The notes beneath the pieces are model-generated. The model was not told where the DNA came from and did not search any database. It was given only the letters and a program-made list of their open reading frames with translations. A stretch of 64,000 bases of DNA from AP-15 sp963703665 (GTDB taxonomy: Bacteria > Pseudomonadota > Alphaproteobacteria > ATCC43930 > CGMCC-115725). How positions within the stretch are numbered: the stretch's first letter is position 1; every line of letters begins with the position of its first letter. The stretch is taken from NCBI GenBank assembly GCA_963703665.1, contig CAVPFB010000009.1, positions 1 to 64,000 on the forward strand, given 5' to 3'. Both the position numbers and the translations under genes were made by a program. Positions 1 to 7,571 of the stretch are shown here, piece after piece.

Positions 1-1647
1 CACTGGCCGTAGACCGGGTACTGGCAGCAGATGAACTCGATATAGGCCGGGCGGCCCGACGCATTGACGTCGAGCGCGCGCCGCAGGGCCGGGATGATTT
101 CGGCCGGCTCGCTGACCCGCTCGGTGTGGAAGCCGAGGGCGCCGATCACCTTCGACATGTCCACCTCGTCGGGCCCCAGCACCCGATGGGTGAAGGGATC
201 GTGTCCCGGCCCCCAGAAGCCGGGTCCATAGCCCGCAAAGCCGCCATTGCTGATGTGCACGACCGTGACCCCGAGTTTCTCGCGCAGCAGAACCTCGAGG
301 TTGCCGAGCATGTAGCCAAGGCCCGCCTCGCCGGTCACCGCCACGGATGCCCTGTCCGGAAACGCCTTCTTGGCGGCAATCGCGGCAGCCAGGCTGAAGC
401 CGAGCGTCGAGACATTGCCCCAGCCGAGGAAGCCGCGCGGGATCAGCGTGTCGAAGACGGTGCTCAGCTGGTCGCGCGTGTTGCCGCTTTCGTGCGTCAC
501 GAACGAATTCTTCAGATCCAGCACCTCCATCAGATCGCCGTACACCCGATAGGGGTTGATCGGCTTCTCGTCGGAGTTCATGACCTGCCGGTATCGGGCG
601 AGCGCCTGCGTCGCGCGCCGCCTTCACTTCCGCCGCCACATCACCCGCACTCCGTCCGGCGCCGGACGCCGTGCGGCCGGACACTTCCTGGCGGAGCGCC
701 TGCAAGGTCAGGCGCGCATCGCCGATCACCGCGTGCGCCGTCGGATACATCTTGTTGATGTGCAGTTCGTCGACGTTGCAGTGGATGATGGTCTTCTTCG
801 CCGGATCGGGAATGCCGTGGCTGAAGCGGCCCGGCGACAGGCTCGAGCCGATGGCGAGGATCAGGTCGCTTTTGTTCAGGTAGTGCGCCACCTGGTCGCC
901 GCGCACGCCGACAAACAGCGGATGGTCCTCCGGGAACGCCCCTTTGGCCTTGAGCGTCGTGATCACCGGCGCATTGACGAGCTCCGCCAGCGCTTTCAGC
1001 TCTTCCGAGGCGCCCGCGTAGATGACCCCCTCGCCGGCGTAGATCAGCGGGTTGCGGGCTTTGAGGAGCTGGTCGACGGCAGCGCGCACATCCGCCGGGT
1101 CCGGTGCGGATTTCCAGCCCTTGACGGGATGGTAGGGGTCGGCGGTCTCGTCGTATGTGGCCGTCGCGTTGGGAATAGCCAGGATCACCGGGCCCGGCCG
1201 GCCGCTGCGCAGCATGGTGAAGGCGCGGCGCATCAGCTCAGGCGTGCGCTCGGGCTTGTCGAGATAGCCGAACCACTTCGACACGGTCTTCATCGCCGAT
1301 GCGACGTCGTACTGGCTGTTGCCCGAGCTGCCGGCCGGCACGCCATCGGTGATGCACAGAACCGGCGAGCCATCCTCATAGGCCTGCGCCATCCCGGCAT
1401 AGGCGTACTGCATGCCGGCGGCATTGACGCCCCCTTGGAAGGTGGCGACCCCGATCCGTGAACCCGCGGTGATGCGTGAGAACGCGTCGGCGACCGCGAC
1501 GGCGTAGCGGTCGTCGCGCATCATCAGCATCGGCACCCCTTCCCGGCCGAGCGCGTTGTTCACCCGGCAGACCGGGAAGGTCGATACCCAACCCACACCC
1601 TCCTGCTTGAGAATGCGGCTAATGCCGGTCGCTACATCGATCGTCAT
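1..1647 (-). CDS. TPP-dependent acetolactate synthase-like enzyme (partial, 3' end beyond window)
   Basis: The frame is open from the ATG at 1647 to the window edge (about 549 codons), with AAAGGAGA just upstream as ribosome binding site. The three-domain order of the thiamine-diphosphate family is present: an N-terminal PYR domain, a middle domain (around RSGRPGPVILAIPN and NAPVITTLKAKGAFPEDHP) and a C-terminal PP domain with GEAGLGYMLGN followed by HISNGG. Two family hallmarks differ from canonical acetolactate synthases. The Arg-His-Glu that carries the catalytic Glu reads RDD (residues 44-46), and the Mg/TPP motif GDG reads GEAG. It may therefore be an oxalyl-CoA decarboxylase or sulfoacetaldehyde acetyltransferase-like relative, or a diverged carboligase. 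The substrate cannot be read from sequence. The family call is confident, the reaction is not. Confidence 0.8.
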   Translation of the reverse strand, partial: MTIDVATGISRILKQEGVGWVSTFPVCRVNNALGREGVPMLMMRDDRYAVAVADAFSRITAGSRIGVATFQGGVNAAGMQYAYAGMAQAYEDGSPVLCITDGVPAGSSGNSQYDVASAMKTVSKWFGYLDKPERTPELMRRAFTMLRSGRPGPVILAIPNATATYDETADPYHPVKGWKSAPDPADVRAAVDQLLKARNPLIYAGEGVIYAGASEELKALAELVNAPVITTLKAKGAFPEDHPLFVGVRGDQVAHYLNKSDLILAIGSSLSPGRFSHGIPDPAKKTIIHCNVDELHINKMYPTAHAVIGDARLTLQALRQEVSGRTASGAGRSAGDVAAEVKAARDAGARPIPAGHELRREADQPLSGVRRSDGGAGSEEFVRDARKRQHARPAEHRLRHADPARLPRLGQCLDARLQPGCRDCRQEGVSGQGIRGGDRRGGPWLHARQPRGSAARETRGHGRAHQQWRLCGLWTRLLGAGTRSLHPSGAGARRGGHVEGDRRPRLPHRAGQRAGRNHPGPAARARRQCVGPPGLYRVHLLPVPGLRPV

Positions 1648-2142
1648 GGATGTGGTCTCCTTTGCACGGAGCCGAGCGGCCAGCCTCCGTGTGGGCGTGT
1701 TTGAGCATACAATAACCAGCCGCGCGCCGTCTTCCAACGGTCCGATGCCGAGCACCAATCGTCGCCAGCAGAGGATCGCTTTCGAACTCGCAACGGCCGC
1801 TCAGCCTTGGCGGCGCGAACCGCTCTTGATGTCCCTCAGCCGTCACTCGCGATCCCACTAAAAGAGGACACTCCGGCCGTCTCCATCTACCGAAAGTGAC
1901 CCGAAGCCGTCATTCGCTCCGCAGAGCTTGGGAATGATCGTTGAGGGTATCGCAGATACTTTGTTGCGCCTTCTTGACCTTCATCGGATCGGTGCCGCGA
2001 CGGAGTATGTTTGGAGTCGGCCGCCCGGCCCGGCCGGCCGTAAAGCGATTTACGGGCGCATGCGATACTGTGCCCACGGTTCAGCAACCCTATATTCGGC
2101 TAGAATGAGGTGCTGTCATTTTGACGAGGAGACTGGAGGACC
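1648..2142. other. Intergenic region between divergent genes
   Basis: This 495-base gap separates the leftward TPP enzyme from the rightward DUF1992 gene, so it should hold both promoters. I see no convincing coding frame, tRNA or riboswitch in it. Overlapping short frames occur on both strands but show no recognisable protein. Confidence 0.5.
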
Positions 2143-2598
2143 ATGACTGAGCGCAAGCCTCCGGGAACGAGCTGGGAGACGTGGATCGAAGCGCAGATCC
2201 GTGTCGCCCGGGAACAGGGAGCCTTCGACAACCTGCCGGGGGCCGGTAAACCCCTCCCGTATCTCGGTCAGGAATACGATCCTGACTGGTGGGTGAAGCA
2301 GCTCGTCCAGCGCGAGCAGATCTCGATCCTGCCGCCCTCGCTCGAACTACTCCGCAAGGTGGACAAGGAGCTCGCCGCGATCGAGAAGCTCCACGACGAA
2401 GCAACCGTCCGTCGTCGGGTCTCCGCTCTCAACGTCGAGATCGCCAAGGTCAACGCCACCGTGCTGGAGGGGCCGCCGACGCGCCTCGGCACACTGGATG
2501 TTGATCAGGTCGTGGCGCGTTGGCGGCGAACCCGCTCCGCCAATCCTAGCGGTGGCTCTCCGGTCTCACGGCCTCCCCAAAGCGACACGAAGCGCTAA
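2143..2598 (+). CDS. DUF1992 (DnaJ-homologue subfamily C28-like) protein
   Basis: This encodes a 151-residue protein. The N-terminal half carries the family signature: an 'I-AQ-R-A-EQGAFDNLPGAGKPL' type block (residues about 16-38) followed by a WWVKQLVQRE helix. The rest is helical and charged, with a disordered Ser/Pro-rich tail. The start is set by GGAGACTGGAGG immediately before ATG. The domain is widespread in bacteria and eukaryotes (DNAJC28), but its biochemical role is not established. It appears to be monocistronic. Confidence 0.85.
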   Translation: MTERKPPGTSWETWIEAQIRVAREQGAFDNLPGAGKPLPYLGQEYDPDWWVKQLVQREQISILPPSLELLRKVDKELAAIEKLHDEATVRRRVSALNVEIAKVNATVLEGPPTRLGTLDVDQVVARWRRTRSANPSGGSPVSRPPQSDTKR

Positions 2599-3361
2599 TG
2601 CTATGAAACCAGCGATTCGGGCGTCAGCCTCGCCCTAACCGTTTTGCCAAACATCAGATTCTCTGGCTCGGTTTCCCCGGTCGACCTGAGCCGATCGATA
2701 GTCGTCAGGCGAACAGTTGGAATCGGCACATCCTCGTCGTTGCCGCGCGTTCCGGCGGAGGTCCGTTCATTATCTGATTTGCCGAGTTTACCGGAACGCG
2801 AATTCCTGGTAGCCGCCTTTGGCGACCTCATCGGTCGTTCGCCGGAAATGCGCGCCGTCGCCATTGTAGCCCAGAACGCGCTGCACGGTGCGGCCCTCGA
2901 CGTTGCGATTGACGCCGTTCTGCCAGGAATTGACCTTGAAGGACAGCAATGCTTCGCCTGCCTTGATCACGATCCGCGTCCACTCGTCGACTTTTTCCGG
3001 CCGGGTCGCCACACGCGGGGACGGTTCGGTTCCCACCCGACCCAAGCCGTTCGCCGGTGTCGTCATGTATGGCACCTTCGGGTCAAGATGGGGCGGGCGG
3101 TCGTCACCGGTGCCGTGACGATCGGCTTTGAGCCGAGGGCAAACGTGGCCCGCGCTTACAGCTTTAGGGCGAGCTCCATCGCCGCCAACACGGAACCGGG
3201 CGATCGTATAGCTTGGACCTACCAGCTCAAGGCGGGCCGCCTGGCCGGTAGCGAAACTCTCCGGCGAACACCGGGCGCTTGACGCGAAGGGCGGCGGCGC
3301 AAGGCATCAAGGTGTTACCGATGGCGTCCCTCATGCTCGAACAGTTCCGACAGGTGGATCC
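2599..3361. other. Intergenic region with one weak leftward frame
   Basis: This gap of about 760 bases contains an open frame on the minus strand (3075 to 2788, 95 residues, containing DEWTRIVIKAGEALLSFKVN). It resembles no family I can name, has no clear ribosome binding site and may be a remnant. Plus-strand frames here look non-coding. Confidence 0.35.
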
Positions 3362-3994
3362 ATGACCAAGATAATCCTCACCCGCCATGGGCACGTCGAA
3401 GGCATCAGCCCCGAGCGCTTCCGCGGCCGCACGGACGTACCGCTGACAGAAAAGGGCGAGTCCCAGGCCCGAGCCGTCGCCGCACGAATTGCGAGCGGCT
3501 GGAAGCCGCAGGTCGTCTACACGAGTCCGATGACCCGCTGCGTCGCGACCGGAGGTGAAATCGCCCGTGCCTGCGGCGTCGCGGGCGAGGCACTCGAAGA
3601 TCTCAATGATCTCGATTATGGCGAATGGCAGTGGAAAACGTTTGCCGAGGTTCGTTTGGAAAATCCCACGCTCCTCACAGCTTGGCAGGAACGACCCCAT
3701 CTCGTGCGCTTTCCGCACGGTGACTCCCTCCAGGATCTTGTTGCTCGCACGGCCGACGCGCTTCGCTTCGTCCTCGCCAGCCATTCCGGTGACGACGAGA
3801 CGGTCGTGCTGGTCGGCCATGACAGCGTCAATCGGGCCTTGATGTTACAGCTCCTCGATCAGCCCTTGTCCGCCTATTGGCGCATCGCACAAGGGCCCTG
3901 CGCGATCAACGAGATAGATATCATCGAAGGTCGGGTCTGCGTCCTTCGGGTCAACGAAACGGCGCATCTCGCCCCGGCAGCTGGATCGTTGTGA
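3362..3994 (+). CDS. Histidine phosphatase (phosphoglycerate mutase-like) family protein
   Basis: The 210-residue protein has the family's phospho-histidine motif as LTRHGHVEG at residues 6-14, the distal YTSPMTRCVATG block, an acidic DLDYGEWQW proton-donor region and the second histidine in VLVGHDSVNRALM. This architecture fits small acid-type phosphatases (CobC/GpmB-like) that hydrolyse phosphoesters in the cytoplasm. The actual substrate is unknown. It is the last gene before the long structured leader of the hyf-like operon and is probably transcribed separately. Confidence 0.85.
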   Translation: MTKIILTRHGHVEGISPERFRGRTDVPLTEKGESQARAVAARIASGWKPQVVYTSPMTRCVATGGEIARACGVAGEALEDLNDLDYGEWQWKTFAEVRLENPTLLTAWQERPHLVRFPHGDSLQDLVARTADALRFVLASHSGDDETVVLVGHDSVNRALMLQLLDQPLSAYWRIAQGPCAINEIDIIEGRVCVLRVNETAHLAPAAGSL

Positions 3995-4110
3995 GCGGGG
4001 CAATCGCAAAAGGATCGTAAGCCTTCGAAAAGGTTTGTATATTGGGCTTAACCTGGCCACCGTCGCTGCCGGGCATTGACGCTGTACGGAGGCAAACCTA
4101 CCTTTCCTCA
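3995..4110 (+). other. Upstream part of hyf-like operon leader
   Basis: This non-coding stretch between the phosphatase stop and the first aptamer-like unit is AT-richer than its surroundings and is the most likely place for the operon promoter. I did not find a promoter box I would defend. Confidence 0.35.
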
Positions 4111-4158
4111 AAGGGATGGAGCCCCCCGCTATGCTCCATAGGCTGATGACTCCTGCCA
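4111..4158 (+). promoter_or_regulatory. Fluoride (crcB) riboswitch-like aptamer, upstream copy
   Basis: The sequence shows a GGGATGGAG 5' strand (4113-4121), a perfect small hairpin CTATG-CTC-CATAG (4129-4141) and the invariant GCTGATGACTCCT 3' strand (4142-4154). GGAG can pair with CTCC, as in the fluoride aptamer. The A-rich linker expected between the first stem and the hairpin is missing and the outer stem is short, so this unit may be degenerate. It lies about 140 bases upstream of the well-formed copy. A structural stem CCGCACGC/GCGTGCGG follows it, between about 4163 and 4217. Confidence 0.55.
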
Positions 4159-4295
4159 CTTACCGCACGCCGATTTCGCTTCGTTCCTCGACGATGAGCG
4201 GGTGCATTTCTTGCGTGCGGAGCGTAGTGAGGATGGCGTCAGAAGCTTTCGCTATTGACAACCCACGACCACAACACCATCCTCGGAGCACCTAC

Positions 4296-4345
4296 AGGTG
4301 ATGGAGTTCGCCTTTTAACCGCCCTTTGGGCTGATGACTCCTCCG
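4296..4345 (+). promoter_or_regulatory. Fluoride (crcB) riboswitch aptamer
   Basis: This is an almost textbook crcB motif. GGTGATGGAGTTCGCC (4297-4312) supplies the pseudoknot-forming first stem. It is followed by an AACC linker, hairpin GCCC-TTT-GGGC (4321-4331) and TGATGACTCCT (4332-4342), whose ACTCC pairs with GGAGT. Fluoride riboswitches bind Mg2+-chelated fluoride and usually turn on genes of fluoride resistance. Here it directly precedes the hydrogenase-4/complex-I-like operon. I recall formate-hydrogenlyase-type genes being listed among crcB-associated genes, which fits. Confidence 0.9.
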
Positions 4346-4370
4346 ATACGTCTGCTGACGACAGGAGGAG
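4338..4370 (+). promoter_or_regulatory. Expression platform: anti-SD/SD hairpin of the fluoride riboswitch
   Basis: CTCCTCC (4338-4344), which contains the 3' strand of the aptamer's second stem, is perfectly complementary to the Shine-Dalgarno GGAGGAG at 4364-4370. That SD lies 5 bases before a GTG start at 4376. With fluoride bound, CTCC is held by GGAG in the aptamer and the SD is free. Without ligand the 7-bp hairpin hides the SD. This predicts a translational ON switch. It is inferred from base pairing only. Confidence 0.7.
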
Positions 4371-4375
4371 TTTGC

Positions 4376-4462
4376 GTGAGCGGCCTACAGCGACCCACCC
4401 GAACCAGCTCAGCACGCCCATTTGAGCCGCCCTTCCTGCCGCAGCCGGAGCGCTCGCGGTGA
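4376..4462 (+). CDS. Possible 28-residue leader peptide coupled to hyfC
   Basis: A GTG codon placed ideally behind the riboswitch-controlled SD opens a 28-codon frame rich in Pro, Arg and Ser. Its TGA overlaps the GTG start of the next gene (GTGA at 4459-4462). Because hyfC itself has only a weak SD, translating this leader could couple riboswitch control to hyfC. It may alternatively be an N-terminal extension shifted out of frame by a sequencing error. No homology is recognised. Confidence 0.4.
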   Translation: MSGLQRPTRTSSARPFEPPFLPQPERSR

Positions 4463-5407
4463 CCGCGCGGGATATCCTGCTCCAGGTCGCCCAGGTCCTG
4501 ACGGTGGTGGTTCTGGCGCCGCTGATCCAGGGCATCATCCTCCAATTCGAAGAACGCGTGCAGCGCTCGCAAGGGCCCGGCATCTTCCAGCCCTATCGCG
4601 ACCTCTGGAAGCTCTTCCACAAGCAGATCGTCGTACCGCAGACGGCATCGTGGCTGTTTTGGGTCACACCCATTGTCGCGTTCACCTGCATGCTCGTGGT
4701 GCCGATTTTGATCCCGGTGCTGACCAATTTCCCGCTGCCGCGAATCCGATATGGGCGACATCCTCGGCGGAGGACTCATCCTCACGCTTGGGTCGTTCAT
4801 GATCATCCTGGCCGGCCTCGACACATCGAGCGCCTATGGCGGCATCGGCTCAAGCCGCGCGGTGATGCTGTCGATCCTCGCTGAACCGACGCTGATTCTG
4901 GTCTTCGTCGGAATCACGCTTGTCGCAAAATCGATGTTGCCCTTTGTCGTCAATCACCTACTCGTGTCGAATTGGCCGATTTATTGGAGCCCGGCGCACC
5001 TCTTTCTGGTCGCAGCTTTCTTCATTTTGCTGCTGGTCGAAACCGACCGCATGCCAATTCATTCGAGTACCCATATCGAGGTCTATATGATCGAGGAGGC
5101 TCGAATACTCGAATATTCGGGACCGTTGCTGGCGCTCCTCAAATGGGCATCAGCGATGAAGCAGTTCATCCTCTACACTATCTTCTGCAACGTGCTGATC
5201 TTACCCTGGGGATTGTCGATCAAAGGCGCCGCGTTAGGCGCTCTCGGGGCGGCGGCAGGTCTGATCATCAAGTTTGTGATCGTCGCTTGCGTCGTCGTCT
5301 TCGTCGAGACGGCCCAGTCTCGTCTACGCTTCTATCGCTACCAAGAGCCGCTCGCCGCATCCTTTCTCTTGGCGGTCCTATCGATTATCGGCACCCAACT
5401 GAGTTAG
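4459..5407 (+). CDS. hyfC: HyfC/NuoH-like membrane subunit (one frameshift)
   Basis: This is the proton-channel-type membrane anchor of group-4 hydrogenase/complex-I relatives. The first frame (from GTG 4459) gives a TM helix, then GPGIFQPYRDLWKLFHKQ, which is diagnostic of HycD/HyfC. At about 4745-4750 one extra base shifts the frame, and the protein continues from MGDILGGGLILTLGS through several TM helices, an acidic VETDRMPIHSSTHIEVYMIEEA loop (quinone-site-like loop of NuoH relatives) and the stop at 5407. In full it would be about 315 residues, normal for HyfC. It is the first gene of the operon proper. Confidence 0.85.
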
Positions 5408-5429
5408 CGCCATACTGAGTTAGCGCCAT
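5398..5429 (+). repeat. Perfect tandem duplication of 16 bp at the hyfC-hyfE junction
   Basis: ACTGAGTTAGCGCCAT occurs twice back to back. The first copy contains the hyfC stop (TAG 5405-5407) and the second ends in the AT of the hyfE ATG (5428). The duplication separates the two genes by 20 bases, whereas most neighbouring junctions overlap, and it duplicates a GAG that may serve as a weak SD. Confidence 0.9.
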
Positions 5430-6108
5430 GCTGATCCAGCACCTCGACCCACTTGCGTCATCTTTGTTCAGCCTCCTCGCGATCGCCTGTCTCCTGCTGT
5501 CTTTCGTCATGCTGGGGTCACGGTGGCTCAAGAATTATCTCTACGCCTTCGCAGCCGAGTCCTGGATTATTGCCGCGCTCTCCGCTGCAGTCGCGTATTA
5601 CGGAAGCTATCCCGAGCTTTTCCTCATCGCGCTGCTCACGTTGCTCTTTCGCGGTATGCTTCTACCCTATCTGATCTGGCGGATCATTCGACGCCTTGAT
5701 GTCGGCCGTGAAATTCACCTAATTCTACAACCTAGCACTGGTCTCGTCGTCGGCGCGTTCTTCGTCATGTTTGCGCTATCCGTGTCGTTTCGCGTTGCGA
5801 CAGAATTTCACCTGGAGCTCACGGTCGCGGTACTGGCGCTGACCGTCATGCTGTCGATGAAGCTGATCGGCTTTCTGATGCTTGCGGTCCGGCACGAGGC
5901 GGTCAGCCAGATCCTTGGCCTCCTTGTCCTCGAGAACGGAATCTTTCTCGGCTCGCAAATTCTCGTACCAGGCATGCCGCTGTTGATCGAGCTGGTGATC
6001 CTGTTCGACCTCCTGATCATCGTCGCCTGCTTCGGCGTCCTCGTCGACTATCTCATGACGCATGCGGGCACGACCAGCACGCTCGACCTCAAGAGGCTCG
6101 TCGGCTGA
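5428..6108 (+). CDS. hyfE: HyfE-like membrane subunit
   Basis: This is an intact 226-residue membrane protein with about seven hydrophobic helices. The N-terminal half is hyfE-specific. The C-terminal half (about residues 120-210) resembles the NuoK/MnhC fold, with a helix containing LEN-GIFLG, the place where NuoK has its conserved membrane glutamate. In hydrogenase-4-type complexes HyfE sits next to the antiporter-like subunits. The stop codon overlaps the hyfF start (TGATG), indicating translational coupling. Confidence 0.85.
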   Translation: MLIQHLDPLASSLFSLLAIACLLLSFVMLGSRWLKNYLYAFAAESWIIAALSAAVAYYGSYPELFLIALLTLLFRGMLLPYLIWRIIRRLDVGREIHLILQPSTGLVVGAFFVMFALSVSFRVATEFHLELTVAVLALTVMLSMKLIGFLMLAVRHEAVSQILGLLVLENGIFLGSQILVPGMPLLIELVILFDLLIIVACFGVLVDYLMTHAGTTSTLDLKRLVG

Positions 6109-7571
6109 TGCTCGGCGGACCACTCCTCGCGCTGTCCTTCGCGCCCTTGGTAGCCCTGGTCGGTTGCCTTGTCGTGCGTCGCCCTCGCTTTTGTGAGGCG
6201 TTCAACGTGATTGCCAGCGCGATATCGTTCGCCTGTGCACTTCCGCTTCCATTCCTCGTGGACGGTCGGGCGACGTTGTTTTGGGGCGACTACATCATCA
6301 TCGACAGGGCGTCGGCGTGGATCATTCTGTGCACGTCGATCGTCTACTTCCTCGCCTCGATCTATGCCATCGGCTACATGCGTCTGCTGAAGGAGGATGA
6401 GCGCCTTTTCAGGTTCTACGCGCTTTTCGCAGGGTTCGGACTGACCACACTCGTCGGACCGCTGATGAACAGCGTCGGCATCTACTGGATCGCGATCGAG
6501 CTGACCACGCTCGTCAGCACATTCCTGGTCGCTTTTGAGCGCGTCGCCGAAAGCATGGAGGCGGCCTGGAAATACATCATGGTCGTCTCGGCGGGGATCA
6601 GCTTGGCGCTGCTCGGCACCATACTGTTTTATTGGGCGGGCAGCTTCGTCCTCGGGCCAACCTATCAGATGACTTGGGCAGTCCTGACCGAGGCTGCGCC
6701 AAAGATGAATCCTGTTCTGCTGATCCTGGCCTTCCTGCTGGTGCTCGTGGGCTTTGGAACGAAGGTGGGGCTGGCGCCAATGCATAGCTGGCTACCGGAT
6801 GCCCATAGCGAAAGCCCGGCGCCGGTGTCGGCAATGTTGTCCGGAGCGCTGCTGAACACGGCGATGATCGGGATCGTTCGATTTCTGAGCATTACCAGAG
6901 CCGCCGATCTCGGTCATCTTCCTCAATTGGTGCTCGTTGCTTTCGGTGCACTGTCGCTCCTAATCGGCGCCCTTTTCATCGTGCACCAGCACGGTATCAA
7001 GCGGCTCATGGCATATTCGAGTATCGAGCACATGGGCGTGGTGGCACTCGGTTTTGGCTTTGGCGGTCCGCTCGGCGTCGGCGGCGCGCTCTATCACATG
7101 CTCAATCATTCGCTCAACAAATCGCTGATGTTCTTCGGCGCGGGCAACATGATGCGCGCTTACGGAACGAAGGAGATTGCGCATATCAACGGCGTCAACA
7201 AATACTTCCCCGTCCAGGGCGCCCTATGGCTTGCCGGCGCCATCGCGATCACAGGAGCGCCGCCCTTCGGATTGTTCCTGAGCGAATTCACCATCATGCG
7301 GGCCGGGCTGAAGCCGTCCTTCTCCTGGGCCGTCTACGTGATGGCGATCCTTCTGATCGTGATCTTCATCGGGTTCATGAACCACTTTCGGACCATGTAT
7401 TATGGGCCGGCATTTGACGAACCGGCGCCGATGGGGAAGGTGAGCGCCTGGTGTGAGGTGCCGATGTGGCTGGCGTTATTTCCTCTCCTGGTGCTCGGCC
7501 TCTGGTGGCCTGCGGACATCTGGACGTATCTGACCTCGGTTGCGCAATCCCTGTCGCCGGGTGTGCCATGA
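6108..7571 (+). CDS. hyfF: HyfF / NuoL-NuoM-like antiporter subunit
   Basis: The 487-residue polytopic protein belongs to the proton-translocating antiporter family (NuoL/M/N, MrpA/D). Visible signatures are IAIELTTLVSTFLVAFE (conserved TM5 Glu), GFGTKVGLAPMHSWLPDAH (TM7 Lys and the HSWLPDAH loop) and AYSSIEHMG followed by NHSLNKSLMFFGAGN. Ion-channel residues therefore appear intact, implying a pump-competent membrane arm. It overlaps hyfG by ATGA. Confidence 0.9.
   Translation: MLGGPLLALSFAPLVALVGCLVVRRPRFCEAFNVIASAISFACALPLPFLVDGRATLFWGDYIIIDRASAWIILCTSIVYFLASIYAIGYMRLLKEDERLFRFYALFAGFGLTTLVGPLMNSVGIYWIAIELTTLVSTFLVAFERVAESMEAAWKYIMVVSAGISLALLGTILFYWAGSFVLGPTYQMTWAVLTEAAPKMNPVLLILAFLLVLVGFGTKVGLAPMHSWLPDAHSESPAPVSAMLSGALLNTAMIGIVRFLSITRAADLGHLPQLVLVAFGALSLLIGALFIVHQHGIKRLMAYSSIEHMGVVALGFGFGGPLGVGGALYHMLNHSLNKSLMFFGAGNMMRAYGTKEIAHINGVNKYFPVQGALWLAGAIAITGAPPFGLFLSEFTIMRAGLKPSFSWAVYVMAILLIVIFIGFMNHFRTMYYGPAFDEPAPMGKVSAWCEVPMWLALFPLLVLGLWWPADIWTYLTSVAQSLSPGVP

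Noticed and set aside
126..1461. Long rightward open frames over the first TPP gene
   Set aside because: They are antisense shadows in high-GC DNA. The leftward frame encodes a recognisable TPP enzyme with a good ribosome binding site.
2644..3282. 212-codon rightward frame between DUF1992 and the phosphatase
   Set aside because: It lacks a ribosome binding site, has no recognisable motif and its composition looks non-coding.
4331..4370. Hammerhead ribozyme suggested by CTGATGA followed by a stem
   Set aside because: The required GAAA after the stem and a matching cleavage site are absent. CTGATGA here is the conserved 3' strand of the fluoride aptamer.
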